From: JANNSX01 sp041397825
Lineage (GTDB): Bacteria; Pseudomonadota; Alphaproteobacteria; Rhizobiales; Hyphomicrobiaceae
DNA: 64,000 bases
Direction: 5' to 3'
Assembly (NCBI GenBank): GCA_041397825.1
Contig: JAWKVX010000002.1
Location: 682,001-746,000, forward strand
Positions within the stretch are counted from its first letter, which is position 1, and each line of letters starts with the position of its first letter. Positions 37,308 to 46,786 of the stretch are shown here, one piece after another. The translations under genes were made by a program, and so were the position numbers. The notes below the pieces were generated by a model. It did not search any database. It was not told the DNA's origin and saw only the letters and a list, made by a program, of their open reading frames with translations.

Positions 37308-38228
37308 TTAGGAGCCGCCCAGCAGCTTCCGGACCTCTGCCAGCGTCGGCGCGGCCTCGGCCGAGCCCTGGCGGGTGGTGGCGAGGGCACCGGTGGCCGA
37401 GGCCATGCGCATCGCCTCCGCGAGGCTCAGCCCCTGGGCAAGCCCGGCGGCCAGGCCGCCGTTGAAACAGTCGCCGGCCGCCACCGTATCGACCGCCTGG
37501 ACCTTGAACGCGGGCACGAAGGCTTCGCCCTCGGGTCCTGAGTAGGCAGCGCCGAGCGCCCCCATCTTGACGATGGCGGTTCGTGCTCCGCGGGCGCGAA
37601 GCGCGCGCGCCGACGACAATGCGTCGTCGGCCGTACGCGGCGTCGTGCCGAGCAGCATGCCGGTCTCCACCTCGTTCGGCGTCAAGATATCGACGGCGGT
37701 ATAGACCTGGTCCGCCACACCGGAGGGCGGAACAGGCGCAGGGTCGAGCACGACAAGGCCTCCGGCCGCGCGGGTGACGGCGGCTGCGGCGAGCGAGGAC
37801 TCGAGCGGCACCTCGATCTGAAGGAGTAGAACTTTTGAGCGCGCGAGCTGGGGTTGGGCGCGCTCGACATCCGTAGCGTCGAGCCGGCCGTTGGCGCCCG
37901 CGATGACCCAGATGACGTTCCGTCCCTCGGCATCGACGCCGATGACCGCGATGCCGGTCGCCGCATCCCGGTCGCGGAGGAGCAGGCCGGCATCGACACC
38001 GTAGCCGGCGATCTGGCGGGCCGCCTCGTCGGCGAAACCGTCGCCGCCGACCCGGCCGACGAACGCCGTCGGCACGCCGAGCCGGGCGGCGGCGACGGCC
38101 TGATTGGCCCCTTTGCCACCGAGACCCGTCTTGTAAGCGGTGCCGTGAAGGGTCTCGCCGATCGCTGGAATGCGCTCGGCGTACGCGGTAACATCGATGT
38201 TGATCGAGCCGAAGACGGTGACGCTCAT
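37308..38228 (-). CDS. rbsK: Ribokinase (PfkB family)
   Basis: 306-residue sugar kinase. GSINIDVTAYAERIP and GLGGKGANQAVAAARLG bind the sugar; LTPNEVETGMLLG is the central motif; DTVAAGDCFNGGLAAGL holds the catalytic Asp and anion hole. It starts three bases after the nucleoside hydrolase stop, so both are one operon. Together they would release ribose from nucleosides and phosphorylate it. Other PfkB substrates are possible. Confidence 0.88.
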   Translation of the reverse strand: MSVTVFGSINIDVTAYAERIPAIGETLHGTAYKTGLGGKGANQAVAAARLGVPTAFVGRVGGDGFADEAARQIAGYGVDAGLLLRDRDAATGIAVIGVDAEGRNVIWVIAGANGRLDATDVERAQPQLARSKVLLLQIEVPLESSLAAAAVTRAAGGLVVLDPAPVPPSGVADQVYTAVDILTPNEVETGMLLGTTPRTADDALSSARALRARGARTAIVKMGALGAAYSGPEGEAFVPAFKVQAVDTVAAGDCFNGGLAAGLAQGLSLAEAMRMASATGALATTRQGSAEAAPTLAEVRKLLGGS

Positions 38229-38231
38229 TCG

Positions 38232-39131
38232 CTAGGCCTCGTCCAAGAGCTGTGCCGTGAAGCGTTCGAAGAAACGCCGTTGGTCGACGGCCGTCAACAG
38301 CAGATGCGCGCCGGATGTGCTCGACTTGAAGGTCGTCTGGCCGAGGCGTGCGCCGGGATCGAGATCGACGGTGATGCGGCCCGGCTTCGCCTTGAAAAGG
38401 TCGGGCCAGAGCAGCCAGGCGATCGTCGCTGCGTCGTAGATCGAGGCCGGATGACTCTCGAGGCCGGCGAGCGGCATCAGGCGAGCGACGAGTTTTGCCG
38501 GTCTCGCCTTCGACTTCGCGAGCTCGGCCACCACGTCCGGCGGCACCCTCAGCGGCTCGGTGATGTCGAGCGGCGCCAGCACGACCGGCACGCCCGATGC
38601 GAAGACCGAATGCGCGGCATGCGGATCGACCCAGATGTTGAGCTCGGCCTTCGGCGTCGCATTCCCGTGATCGATGCCGCCGCCCATGACGACGATGACG
38701 CCGATACGGGATCTGAGATCGGGCCGCATCGTCAGCACGACAGCGAGGTTGGTCAGCGGGCCGATGGCGACGATGGCCGCGCCGGATCGCCGGCTCGCCT
38801 CGATGTGGCGGATGAGCCGGGTCACGGCGTGCTCGGCGTCCGGTTTGCCGCGCGCTGCGAGATGGAGATCGCCGTCGCCGCCCCAGAGTGCGGCGGACGT
38901 CCGCGGCGGCGGCAGCACGAGCGACTGACCGCAGCCGCGATGCACGGGCACGCCGCCGCCGAGCGCGGCGACGATGCCGAGCGCGTTCCGTGTCACCGTC
39001 TCGATCCCGGCATTGCCGGCGACCGTGGTGACAGCCGTCAGCTCGATCTCCGGCGCCGAGTGGGCCAGAGCAATAGCGACCGCGTCGTCGAGGCCTGGAT
39101 CGCAATCGATGATGAGGGTGCGGCGGTGCAT
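38232..39131 (-). CDS. Inosine-uridine-type nucleoside hydrolase
   Basis: 299-residue enzyme that splits ribonucleosides into base and ribose. The calcium-binding N-terminal motif IIDCDPGLDDAVAIALA is intact, as are GPLTNLAVVL, VVMGGGID and AELNIWVDPHAA. GAGGAG precedes ATG 39131. It heads the operon with ribokinase. An amidohydrolase diverges upstream, so the block may concern nucleoside and heterocycle catabolism. Confidence 0.9.
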   Translation of the reverse strand: MHRRTLIIDCDPGLDDAVAIALAHSAPEIELTAVTTVAGNAGIETVTRNALGIVAALGGGVPVHRGCGQSLVLPPPRTSAALWGGDGDLHLAARGKPDAEHAVTRLIRHIEASRRSGAAIVAIGPLTNLAVVLTMRPDLRSRIGVIVVMGGGIDHGNATPKAELNIWVDPHAAHSVFASGVPVVLAPLDITEPLRVPPDVVAELAKSKARPAKLVARLMPLAGLESHPASIYDAATIAWLLWPDLFKAKPGRITVDLDPGARLGQTTFKSSTSGAHLLLTAVDQRRFFERFTAQLLDEA

Positions 39132-39244
39132 GGGTTGTCTCCTCGTTCCAAGCTAGCCGACACCGGACCACGCGTCACTCGACGGGGTGGCCAATGGCCC
39201 GGTAAGCTCGTCATCTATCAAGAGGGATGAGAAGGAGGTCCACC

Positions 39245-40456
39245 ATGGCCCACGACGCCCCTGCCGTCCAAGGCGGCATGACCAAGCTCGTCGTCAAGAG
39301 CATCGGCTTGTTGCTGACGGGCGATCTGGAGAAGCCGTTGACGGACGCCGACACGATCGTCGCCGTCAACGGGCGGATCACCGGCATCGGCCAAGCCAAG
39401 GATCTGGATCTCGACGGCGCGACCACCGTGATCGATGCCGCCGGCGTGGCGGTCGCCCCCGGTCTCATCGACAGCCATGTCCACCCCGTTTTCGGCGACT
39501 GGACGCCCCGGCAGAACCAGCTCGGCTGGATCGAGTCCTTCATGCACGGCGGTGTCACCTGCATGGTCTCGGCGGGCGAGGTGCATCTGCCCGGCCGGCC
39601 GAAGGATGTCGTCGGCCTCAAGGCGCTCGCCATTACCGCGCAACGCGCCTTCACCGGCTTCCGGCCCGGCGGCGTCAAGTTGATGGCGGGGGCGCCGGTG
39701 CTCGAGAAGGGCATGGTCGAAAGCGATTTTGCGGAGCTGGCCAAGGCTGGCGTCACGTTGCTGGGCGAGGTCGGTCTCGGCAGCGTCAAGGCCGGCTACG
39801 AGGCGAAAGAAATGGTCGCCTGGGCCAGGAAGCACGGCATCCAATCGACAATCCATACCGGCGGGCCGTCGATCCCAGGCTCCGGCCTCATCGACAAGGA
39901 CACCGTGCTCGAGGCGGACGCCGATGTCATCGGGCATATCAATGGGGGCCATACGGCGCTGCCGGAGGCCCACGTCTGCGAGCTGTGCGAGGTTTCGAAG
40001 CGCGCCATCGAGCTCGTCCACAACGGCAACGAGCGAATCGCCATCGCGGCCCTGAAGACCGCCCATGAGACCCGCAATCTGCATCGGGTGATCCTCGGCA
40101 CCGATAGTCCGGCGGGCTCCGGCGTTCAGCCGCTCGGGATTCTCAGGATGATCGCCCTGTTGTCGGGGCTCGGTGGCCTACCGGCAGAGCAATCGATCGC
40201 CTGCGCGACGGGCAACACGGCGCGGATCCGCAAGCTCGACTGCGGACTCGTCGAGGTCGGCCGCCCCGCTGATCTCATCTTCATCGACAAGGCCCAGCAT
40301 TCGGCCGGCCGCGATGTGCTCGACAGCATCAATCTCGGAGACCTGCCCGGTCTCGGCATGGTCGTGATCGACGGCATTCCGCGAATCGGCCGTAGCCGCA
40401 ACACGCCGCCCGCAACGCGCGTGCCGGTGCTCGAGAAGGGGGCAATGGGAGCTTAG
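39245..40456 (+). CDS. Enamidase-like amidohydrolase
   Basis: 403-residue metal-dependent amidohydrolase: GLIDSHVHPVFGDW (HxH), GGVKLMAGAPV, STIHTGGPSIPG, IGHINGGHTALPEAH and ILGTDSPAGSG (Asp). The overall pattern resembles enamidase of nicotinate breakdown, but the substrate is not fixed. The start is ATG 39245, six bases after AAGGAGG; an ATG at 39227 is upstream of the ribosome site. It diverges from the nucleoside hydrolase-ribokinase pair. Confidence 0.78.
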   Translation: MAHDAPAVQGGMTKLVVKSIGLLLTGDLEKPLTDADTIVAVNGRITGIGQAKDLDLDGATTVIDAAGVAVAPGLIDSHVHPVFGDWTPRQNQLGWIESFMHGGVTCMVSAGEVHLPGRPKDVVGLKALAITAQRAFTGFRPGGVKLMAGAPVLEKGMVESDFAELAKAGVTLLGEVGLGSVKAGYEAKEMVAWARKHGIQSTIHTGGPSIPGSGLIDKDTVLEADADVIGHINGGHTALPEAHVCELCEVSKRAIELVHNGNERIAIAALKTAHETRNLHRVILGTDSPAGSGVQPLGILRMIALLSGLGGLPAEQSIACATGNTARIRKLDCGLVEVGRPADLIFIDKAQHSAGRDVLDSINLGDLPGLGMVVIDGIPRIGRSRNTPPATRVPVLEKGAMGA

Positions 40457-40486
40457 CGGTTGAACTGGGAGCCGCCGACGCCGTCC

Positions 40487-40936
40487 TCATGCGACCGGCA
40501 CATTGTAGAGGATGAAGTCCGACTTCGGCGCGAAGGTGTCGTAGAGCATGCGGCCCTTGTAGTTGAAGTCTTGCGTCAGCCAGCGCACGCTCGGAGCACC
40601 CCTGGCCTTGGCGAAGGCCAGAACGTGCTCGATCAGTGCGCGTCCAACGCCGCCGCCCCTGAGGCCCGGCTCGACGTAGAGATCGGACAGATAGACGACC
40701 ATGCTTCCGCCGAGCGAGCGGTGCATCATCTGGTACTGGGTCATGCCGATGAGCTTGCCTTGGCCATCTTCGGCAACGTCGCACCAGAAGGGCTCGGCCG
40801 GATCGTGGATCCAGCCCCAGACCGCCTCGACGGCCTGAGGCGTCACGTCGACCTTGTAGAACGTGCCGTAGGCGCGAAACAGCTCCTCCCAGCGGGCTTT
40901 CTCTGGTTGCTGAACAGGTCGGATCGTGGCTGTCAT
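40487..40936 (-). CDS. GNAT-family N-acetyltransferase
   Basis: 149 residues. The acetyl-CoA loop GLRGGGVGRALIEHV lies at about 85-99, with YLSDLYVEPGL before it and MLYDTFA after. The ATG at 40936 has GAGGAG eight bases upstream; the frame extends to 40987 without a ribosome site. Substrate unknown. It diverges from the molybdopterin oxidoreductase across about 75 bases. Confidence 0.85.
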   Translation of the reverse strand: MTATIRPVQQPEKARWEELFRAYGTFYKVDVTPQAVEAVWGWIHDPAEPFWCDVAEDGQGKLIGMTQYQMMHRSLGGSMVVYLSDLYVEPGLRGGGVGRALIEHVLAFAKARGAPSVRWLTQDFNYKGRMLYDTFAPKSDFILYNVPVA

Positions 40937-41011
40937 CTCGTGTGCTCCTCGGGCGTGCAATCCTGACTTGGATAGTCTAGATTCCACGGCAAATCACCTG
41001 GGGTGACAGCA

Positions 41012-43093
41012 ATGGACGCGAAAATCCCGATCGGCCATACCGCGTGCCCGCACGATTGTCCGTCGACCTGTGCGCTCGAGGTCGAGCTCCTGGACGAGCG
41101 CCGTATCGGCCGGGTTCGCGGCGCCAAGGCCAACAGCTACACGAAAGGCGTGGTCTGCGCGAAGGTGGCCCGCTACGCCGAGCGCGTGCATCACAAGGAT
41201 CGGCTGCTCCATCCACTGCGGCGCAAGGGGCCCAAGGGTTCGGGCGAGTTCGAGCGCATCTCTTGGGATGATGCACTCGATCTGACCGCCGAAGCCTTTC
41301 TGAAGGCGGAGCGACAACTGGGGCCCGAGGCGGTCTGGCCTTACTACTATGCCGGCACCATGGGCCTCGTGATGCGCGATGGCATCGAGCGGCTTAGGCA
41401 CGCCAAGCGTTACTCGCGCTTCTATTCCACGATCTGCGTCGGGACCTCCTATCCAGGCTTCGTTGCCGGCACGGGCAAGCTCCATGGACCTGACTCGCGC
41501 GAGATGGCCAAGGCCGATGTGATCGTCATCTGGGGCGGCAATCCGGTGGCGACACAGGTCAATGTCATGACCCATGCCACCGAGGCGCGGAAGCGGCGTG
41601 GCACGAAGATCATTGCCGTCGACGTCTACCGGAACGGCACCGTGGAGCAGGCCGATGTCGGTCTGATCCTTCGCCCCGGCACCGATGGCGCGCTGGCCTG
41701 CGCCGTCATGCATTGCCTGTTCCGCGACGGCAAGGTGGATCGGGCGTATCTCGCCAAATATGCTGATTGTCCAGACGAGCTGGAGGCGCACCTGGCGTCC
41801 CGCACGCCCGAATGGGCGAGTGCGATCACCGGTCTATCCGTCGCCGAGATCGAGTCTTTCGCCGTACTGCTCGGCGATCATCCGCGAACTTATTTCCGCC
41901 TGGGCTTCGGCTTCACACGCTCGCGCAACGGCGCACATGCCATGCATTCGGTGCTGTCGGTCGCAACTGTCATGGGCGCCTGGCAGCATGAAGGCGGCGG
42001 TGCCATGCATTCCCAGGCCGGCATCTATCACTGGGACAAGACGCTGATCGAGGGGCTCGACCGGCGCGACACGTCGATCCGCGCCATCGACCAGTCGCGC
42101 ATCGGCCCGGCGCTCGTGGGCGACGCCTATGATCTCCGCGGCGGCCCGCCCGTGACGGCCATGCTCATCCAGAACACCAATCCACTCGAGGTGGCGCCCG
42201 AGCAGCGAAAGGTCCGCCAAGGCTTCATGCGCGATGATCTGTTCGTCTGCGTCCACGAGCAGGTAATGACCGAGACGGCCAAGCTCGCCGATATCGTGCT
42301 TCCCGCCACCATGTTCCTCGAGCATGACGATCTCTATCAGGCGTCTGGCCACTCGCATGTCCAGCTCGGGCCCAAACTTATCGAGCCGCCCGGCGAGTGC
42401 CGGTCGAACCATGATGTGATCGTCGAGATCGCCAAGCGCGTCGGCGCCGAGCATCCGGGCTTCGCCATGAGTCCCCGCGAGCTCATCGATCACACGTTGC
42501 AGGCCTCCGGCCACGGCACGCTCACCGAGCTCGAGGCCGGCCGCTGGAAGGACGTGCAGCCATCGTTCGAGGAGTCGCACTATCTCGCGGGCTTCGGCTG
42601 GCCGGACGGCAAGTTCCGCTTCAAGCCGCAATGGACGAGCATTCCCGTCAGGAACGACGGCCCGAAGGGGCGGTATGCTGAGCTGCCGGCGCTGCCGGAT
42701 CACTGGGATGTCACCGAGAACGCGGACGAGGCGCATCCGTTCCGGCTCGTGACCGCACCCGCGCGCGCCTACCTCAACTCGAGCTTCAACGAGACGGAGA
42801 CGAGCCGTGAGAAACATGGCCGGCCCTCCGCCATGATGCATCCGGAGGATCTAGCAGGGCTCGGCATCAAGGACGGCGATGCCATTCGCATGGGCAATAC
42901 GAGGGGCGAAATCGGTCTATGGGCGAAGGCCTTCGCAGGCGTGCAGCCCGGCGTCGCCGTCATCGAGGGCATCGCACCCAACGCGCACTTCGTCGGCGGC
43001 GAGGGCATCAATACGCTGACCGGCGCGGACCAGGCCGCGCCCTATGGGGGCGCGCCCTTCCACGACAACAAAGTCTGGGTGCGGAAAGCCTGA
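41012..43093 (+). CDS. Molybdopterin oxidoreductase, formate-dehydrogenase/BisC type
   Basis: 693 residues of the DMSO-reductase superfamily. The N-terminal 4Fe-4S site is CPHDCPSTC (Cys12, 16, 20) with Cys49 in KGVVCAK. Molybdopterin motifs include VIWGGNPVATQVN, IQNTNPLEVAP, VHEQVMTETAKLADIVLPATMFLEHDD and the C-terminal binding domain from about 590. No Tat signal is seen, so it is probably cytoplasmic. ATG 41012 sits eight bases after GGGG; GTG 41003 is the alternative. No electron-transfer subunit is adjacent, so its partner and substrate are unknown. Confidence 0.85.
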   Translation: MDAKIPIGHTACPHDCPSTCALEVELLDERRIGRVRGAKANSYTKGVVCAKVARYAERVHHKDRLLHPLRRKGPKGSGEFERISWDDALDLTAEAFLKAERQLGPEAVWPYYYAGTMGLVMRDGIERLRHAKRYSRFYSTICVGTSYPGFVAGTGKLHGPDSREMAKADVIVIWGGNPVATQVNVMTHATEARKRRGTKIIAVDVYRNGTVEQADVGLILRPGTDGALACAVMHCLFRDGKVDRAYLAKYADCPDELEAHLASRTPEWASAITGLSVAEIESFAVLLGDHPRTYFRLGFGFTRSRNGAHAMHSVLSVATVMGAWQHEGGGAMHSQAGIYHWDKTLIEGLDRRDTSIRAIDQSRIGPALVGDAYDLRGGPPVTAMLIQNTNPLEVAPEQRKVRQGFMRDDLFVCVHEQVMTETAKLADIVLPATMFLEHDDLYQASGHSHVQLGPKLIEPPGECRSNHDVIVEIAKRVGAEHPGFAMSPRELIDHTLQASGHGTLTELEAGRWKDVQPSFEESHYLAGFGWPDGKFRFKPQWTSIPVRNDGPKGRYAELPALPDHWDVTENADEAHPFRLVTAPARAYLNSSFNETETSREKHGRPSAMMHPEDLAGLGIKDGDAIRMGNTRGEIGLWAKAFAGVQPGVAVIEGIAPNAHFVGGEGINTLTGADQAAPYGGAPFHDNKVWVRKA

Positions 43094-43095
43094 GG

Positions 43096-43359
43096 TCAGG
43101 CCGGGTATTTTTCGGGCGTGATGCCGGCGGCCTCCAGGAATTTGCGGATCTGCACCACCTCGTCTTTGGGAAGCGAGTGATGGGCATGGGCGAAAGCGAC
43201 AGTGTGGCCGTTCAGCGTCACGCCGATGCGGCTGCCGTGCTTCTCCTCGATCTCGGCCCCGATCTCCCTAAGCACCGCCTCGACCGCCTTGAAGTCGATA
43301 TTGGCGCTGATCGGATGGGCGAAGAGGGAGGCGAGGACCTTACGGTGTCGATGATTCAT
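43096..43359 (-). CDS. HicA-like small protein, no partner antitoxin
   Basis: 87 residues: KVLASLFAHPISANIDFKAV, IGAEIEEKHGSRIGVTLNG, then KDEVVQIRKFLEAAGI. The pattern resembles proteins often labelled HicA-family toxin (dsRNA-binding-like fold). No HicB-like gene stands next to it, so it is not a complete toxin-antitoxin pair. The stop is two bases from the converging oxidoreductase stop; the two stops sit in a 14-bp palindrome, GCCTGAGGTCAGGC. Confidence 0.65.
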   Translation of the reverse strand: MNHRHRKVLASLFAHPISANIDFKAVEAVLREIGAEIEEKHGSRIGVTLNGHTVAFAHAHHSLPKDEVVQIRKFLEAAGITPEKYPA

Positions 43360-43425
43360 GAGTGCGTTCCATTGCCATTGAAAGACAAAGGCTAGGCGAC
43401 CGGGCCGCGCCTGCCTTGCGCGAGA

Positions 43426-44106
43426 TCAATCCGTTTCCGGCATTTGCGATTTCCGGACCAACGTCAAGCCGTCGCCGATCGGGATTGTGGCGGCCGAGAC
43501 ACGGCGGTCGCCCATGACGGTGGCGACGACGGCGCGGATCGCCTGGGTGTCCGCCGTCGTGTTGGCGGGATCGGCGACATCGCCACCCCAAAACACGTTG
43601 TCGATCAGGATCAGGCCACCGGGACGGATCAGGGCGAGGCAATGCTCGTAGTAGGCGACATAGTTCGATTTGTCGGCGTCGATGAAGGCCATGTCGAAGC
43701 GGCCGTCGCCGCCCTCCCGCCGTAGCCGGTCGAGCGACGACAGGGCGGGCGCGATCCGGAGGTCGATCCGGCTCTCGACGCCCGCCTCGCGCCAGAACGG
43801 TCGGCCGATCTCAGGATACCGGGCATCGATATCGAGCGTGACCAGTCGGCCATTCGGCGGCAGTGCCGAGGCCATCCATAGCGTGCCGTAGCCGACGAAG
43901 GTGCCCACCTCGATCACTTCCCGGGCGCCGATGATCTCGATCAGGAAAGCCATGAAACGACCCTGCTCGGCGGCCATGCGCATGTTGCGCTCAGGGAGCT
44001 TGTCGGCTGCCGCGGCCAACCGTTCGACAGCCGGGGGAACGGCCACCATCTCTGACAGCATGTAGGCGTGAAAGGCCTCGGTGAGGCCGTGCGACCGTGG
44101 TGACAT
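43426..44106 (-). CDS. Class I SAM-dependent O-methyltransferase
   Basis: 226 residues of the caffeoyl-CoA/catechol O-methyltransferase type: VIEVGTFVGYGTLWMASALP (SAM motif I), LVTLDID, FDMAFIDADKSNYVAYYEHC and GGLILIDNVFWGGDVAD (metal ligands). Substrate unknown. It starts 33 bases after the nadE stop on the same strand, so a shared transcript is possible. Confidence 0.88.
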   Translation of the reverse strand: MSPRSHGLTEAFHAYMLSEMVAVPPAVERLAAAADKLPERNMRMAAEQGRFMAFLIEIIGAREVIEVGTFVGYGTLWMASALPPNGRLVTLDIDARYPEIGRPFWREAGVESRIDLRIAPALSSLDRLRREGGDGRFDMAFIDADKSNYVAYYEHCLALIRPGGLILIDNVFWGGDVADPANTTADTQAIRAVVATVMGDRRVSAATIPIGDGLTLVRKSQMPETD

Positions 44107-44139
44107 GATCTCTGGTCTCCGTCCTGGGCTGGCTCGGGG

Positions 44140-45816
44140 TCAGCCGCTGGTGTCGCGGAACTTGTTGGTGATCGGGTAGCGACGGTCGCGACCGAAGTTC
44201 CGGCTCGAGATTTTGACGCCCGGCGCTGCCTGCCGGCGCTTATACTCGGCGATATTGAGCATCCGCTCGACCCGCCGGACGACCTCGAGCGGGTGGCCAC
44301 GACGGACGATCTCGGCGATCGGCATCTCGTGCTCGACCAGGCATTCAAGAATGTCGTCGAGAACCTCGTAGGGCGGTAGCGTGTCCTGGTCCTTCTGATT
44401 GGGCTTCAACTCGGCGGTCGGCGCCTTGGTCAGAATTCGCTCGGGGATGACCACGCCTGCGGGTCCGAGCCCCCCCTTCGGCAGGATGGTGTTCCGCAGG
44501 GCCGCGAGCCGGTAGACCTCCATCTTGTAGAGGTCCTTGATCGGATTGAAGCCACCGTTCATGTCGCCGTAGAGCGTGGCGTAGCCGACGGACACCTCGG
44601 ACTTGTTGCCGGTTGTCACCAGCATCGAGCCGAATTTGTTCGAGACGGCCATCAGCAACGTGCCGCGCACGCGGGACTGGACATTCTCCTCCGCCGTTCC
44701 CGAAGGCGTGCCGGCGAACAACGGCTCGAGGGCCGACATGAAGCCGTCGACAGGCTCGTGGATCGATACGACATCGTAGCGGATGCCGAGCGCCTCGGCG
44801 CATTGGGCGGCATCGACGAGGCTATCGCTCGAGGTGTATTTGTAGGGGAGCATCAGGGCGTGGACACGCTCGGGACCGAGTGCATCGGCGGCCATGGCCG
44901 CGACGATCGCCGAATCGATACCGCCGGAGAGACCGAGCACGACGCCGGGAAAGCCGTTCTTGCGCACGTAGTCCCTGAGGCCGACGACGCACCCGAGATA
45001 AGCGGACAGATCGCCTTCTTCGATCAGTGCCCTCTCGCCCCTCTCGCACCGCCAGCGATCGCTCTCCCGTCGCCAGATGGTGAGACGGATGCTGTCCTCC
45101 CACGCGGGCATTTGCACCGCCAGCGAACGGTCGGCGTTGAGGACGAAGGAGGCGCCCTCGAAGACGAGCTCATCCTGTCCGCCGACCTGATTGACGTAGG
45201 CGAGCGGCAGGCCCGACTCGGTGACGCGCGCCACGGCGATCTGCATGCGTGTGTCGTGCTTGCCGTCGGAGTAGGGCGAGCCGTTGGGGACGATCAGCAA
45301 CTCGGCGCCGGTCTCCTCGAGGCATTCGACGACGTCCGGCTGCCAGATGTCCTCGCAGATCGGCACGCCGATGCGCACGCCCTTGAACGCGATGGGCCCG
45401 GGCATCGGGCCGGCCGCAAACACGCGCTTCTCGTCGAAGACGCCGTAGTTCGGCAAGTCGACCTTGTAGCGCGCAGCGCTGATGCGCCCCTCCTCCATGA
45501 GCAGGACCGCATTGTAGGTCTGGCCATCGTCCTCCCACACGCTGCCGATGAGAATCGCCGGTCCGCCATCGGCCGTGTCCTTGGCGAGGAGCTCTGCCGT
45601 CCTGCGCGCGGCCTGGCGGAAAGCCGGCTTCAAGACAAGGTCCTCGGGCGGATAGCCGGTGAGGAACAGCTCCGAGAGAACGATGAGGTCGGCACCGAGG
45701 CGTTGGGCCTCGGCGCGCGCCGCTCGGGCCATGGCGGCGTTGCCGTCGAGGTCGCCGACCACCGGGTTGAGCTGCGCGAGCGCGATCTTCAGTTCAGAGG
45801 CGGGTTCTTGGGCCAT
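44140..45816 (-). CDS. nadE: Glutamine-dependent NAD+ synthetase
   Basis: 558-residue two-domain enzyme for the last step of NAD synthesis. The N-terminal nitrilase-like glutaminase (1 to about 265) has Glu49 in VLSELFLTGY, YKVDLPNYGVFDE and Cys in VPICEDIWQPD. The C-terminal synthetase has the PP-loop LGLSGGIDSAIVAAMA and TTGNKSEVSVGYATLYGD. Length is as expected for the glutamine form. It diverges from the FkbM methyltransferase. Confidence 0.95.
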   Translation of the reverse strand: MAQEPASELKIALAQLNPVVGDLDGNAAMARAARAEAQRLGADLIVLSELFLTGYPPEDLVLKPAFRQAARRTAELLAKDTADGGPAILIGSVWEDDGQTYNAVLLMEEGRISAARYKVDLPNYGVFDEKRVFAAGPMPGPIAFKGVRIGVPICEDIWQPDVVECLEETGAELLIVPNGSPYSDGKHDTRMQIAVARVTESGLPLAYVNQVGGQDELVFEGASFVLNADRSLAVQMPAWEDSIRLTIWRRESDRWRCERGERALIEEGDLSAYLGCVVGLRDYVRKNGFPGVVLGLSGGIDSAIVAAMAADALGPERVHALMLPYKYTSSDSLVDAAQCAEALGIRYDVVSIHEPVDGFMSALEPLFAGTPSGTAEENVQSRVRGTLLMAVSNKFGSMLVTTGNKSEVSVGYATLYGDMNGGFNPIKDLYKMEVYRLAALRNTILPKGGLGPAGVVIPERILTKAPTAELKPNQKDQDTLPPYEVLDDILECLVEHEMPIAEIVRRGHPLEVVRRVERMLNIAEYKRRQAAPGVKISSRNFGRDRRYPITNKFRDTSG

Positions 45817-45931
45817 CGTTCGAGTCTAGCCGTGTGGCTACCAGCGCCGCAATAGGACGCCGTGCGCACTCGTCCGCAGCAGCCGGAGGTGATATGAGCC
45901 TAGCCCGACCGAGGCGTAAGCGGGGGGATGG

Positions 45932-46786
45932 GTGCAGAGCTGGAGACATTGGCCGCGGCGGCTGGGGCTTGCCGCCTTGAAGCTGGTGTCCCGCGACATC
46001 AAGATCCGTCATCACCATACCGGCGATCCGCTTCGGCTCAATCTCTACACGCACAAAGGCTACTGGTATCATGGCCGCCATCGCGAGGCGACGACGATGG
46101 CGCTCTGCCGCCAGCTCATCGCACCGGAGAACACGGTCTACGACATCGGCGGTCATATCGGCTACCTGACGCTGTTCTTTGCCCAGCTTGTCGGCCCCGC
46201 CGGACGCGTCCACGTCTTCGAGCCCGGCGAGAACAACCTTCCGTATATCGAACGTAACATCGCCGGACACGCCAACGTCACTCTGGTTCGTAAGGGAGCT
46301 GCGGCCGAGAGCGGCAAGGCGACGATCTATCTCGAAAGCCTCGCCGGGCAGAACAACTCGCTCGTGCCGGAGTTCGAGGGGTTGAGCCGCAACGCCGCCA
46401 TGGCCGATCCGCGGGCCGTTCGGGTCGTCGCCCGCGAGATCGACGTGACGACCATCGATGACTACGTGGCGAAGACGGGAGCACCGCCCGATTTCGTCAA
46501 GATCGATGTCGAAGGTTTCGAGCTCGAGGTGCTGCGAGGCATGGCCCGCGTACTCCGGCGCCATCGGCCGATCGTCATGGTCGAGGTTCAGCGCAATCAA
46601 GCCGAGGTGCTTGCACTGCTGAAGAAGGCCGGATACCGCGCTTACAGCGAGCGGGGCAGGCGTCTCCAGCAGAAACACGCGGCCAGGCTCAACGGTGCCA
46701 ACGTCTTCGCCTTGCACGCCAAGGCGCATGCCGTTCAGATCGATCGGTGCTTCACGCGTCCGCGGGCACCTTCATCCGCGCCTTGA
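45932..46786 (+). CDS. FkbM-family methyltransferase
   Basis: 284 residues. SAM motif VYDIGGHIGYLTLFFAQL (about residue 70), VHVFEPGENNLPYIERNI, then VKIDVEGFELEVLRGM, the FkbM hallmark. Such enzymes usually O-methylate sugars in glycans or natural products; no glycan cluster is visible here. The start is GTG 45932 after a GGGGGGA run. Its 3' end overlaps the converging amidotransferase gene by 35 bases. Confidence 0.83.
   Translation: MQSWRHWPRRLGLAALKLVSRDIKIRHHHTGDPLRLNLYTHKGYWYHGRHREATTMALCRQLIAPENTVYDIGGHIGYLTLFFAQLVGPAGRVHVFEPGENNLPYIERNIAGHANVTLVRKGAAAESGKATIYLESLAGQNNSLVPEFEGLSRNAAMADPRAVRVVAREIDVTTIDDYVAKTGAPPDFVKIDVEGFELEVLRGMARVLRRHRPIVMVEVQRNQAEVLALLKKAGYRAYSERGRRLQQKHAARLNGANVFALHAKAHAVQIDRCFTRPRAPSSAP

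Noticed and set aside
37261..39171. 636-residue minus-strand frame across ribokinase and nucleoside hydrolase
   Set aside because: Same strand but a different frame through two genes with intact catalytic motifs; Arg-rich, no motif.
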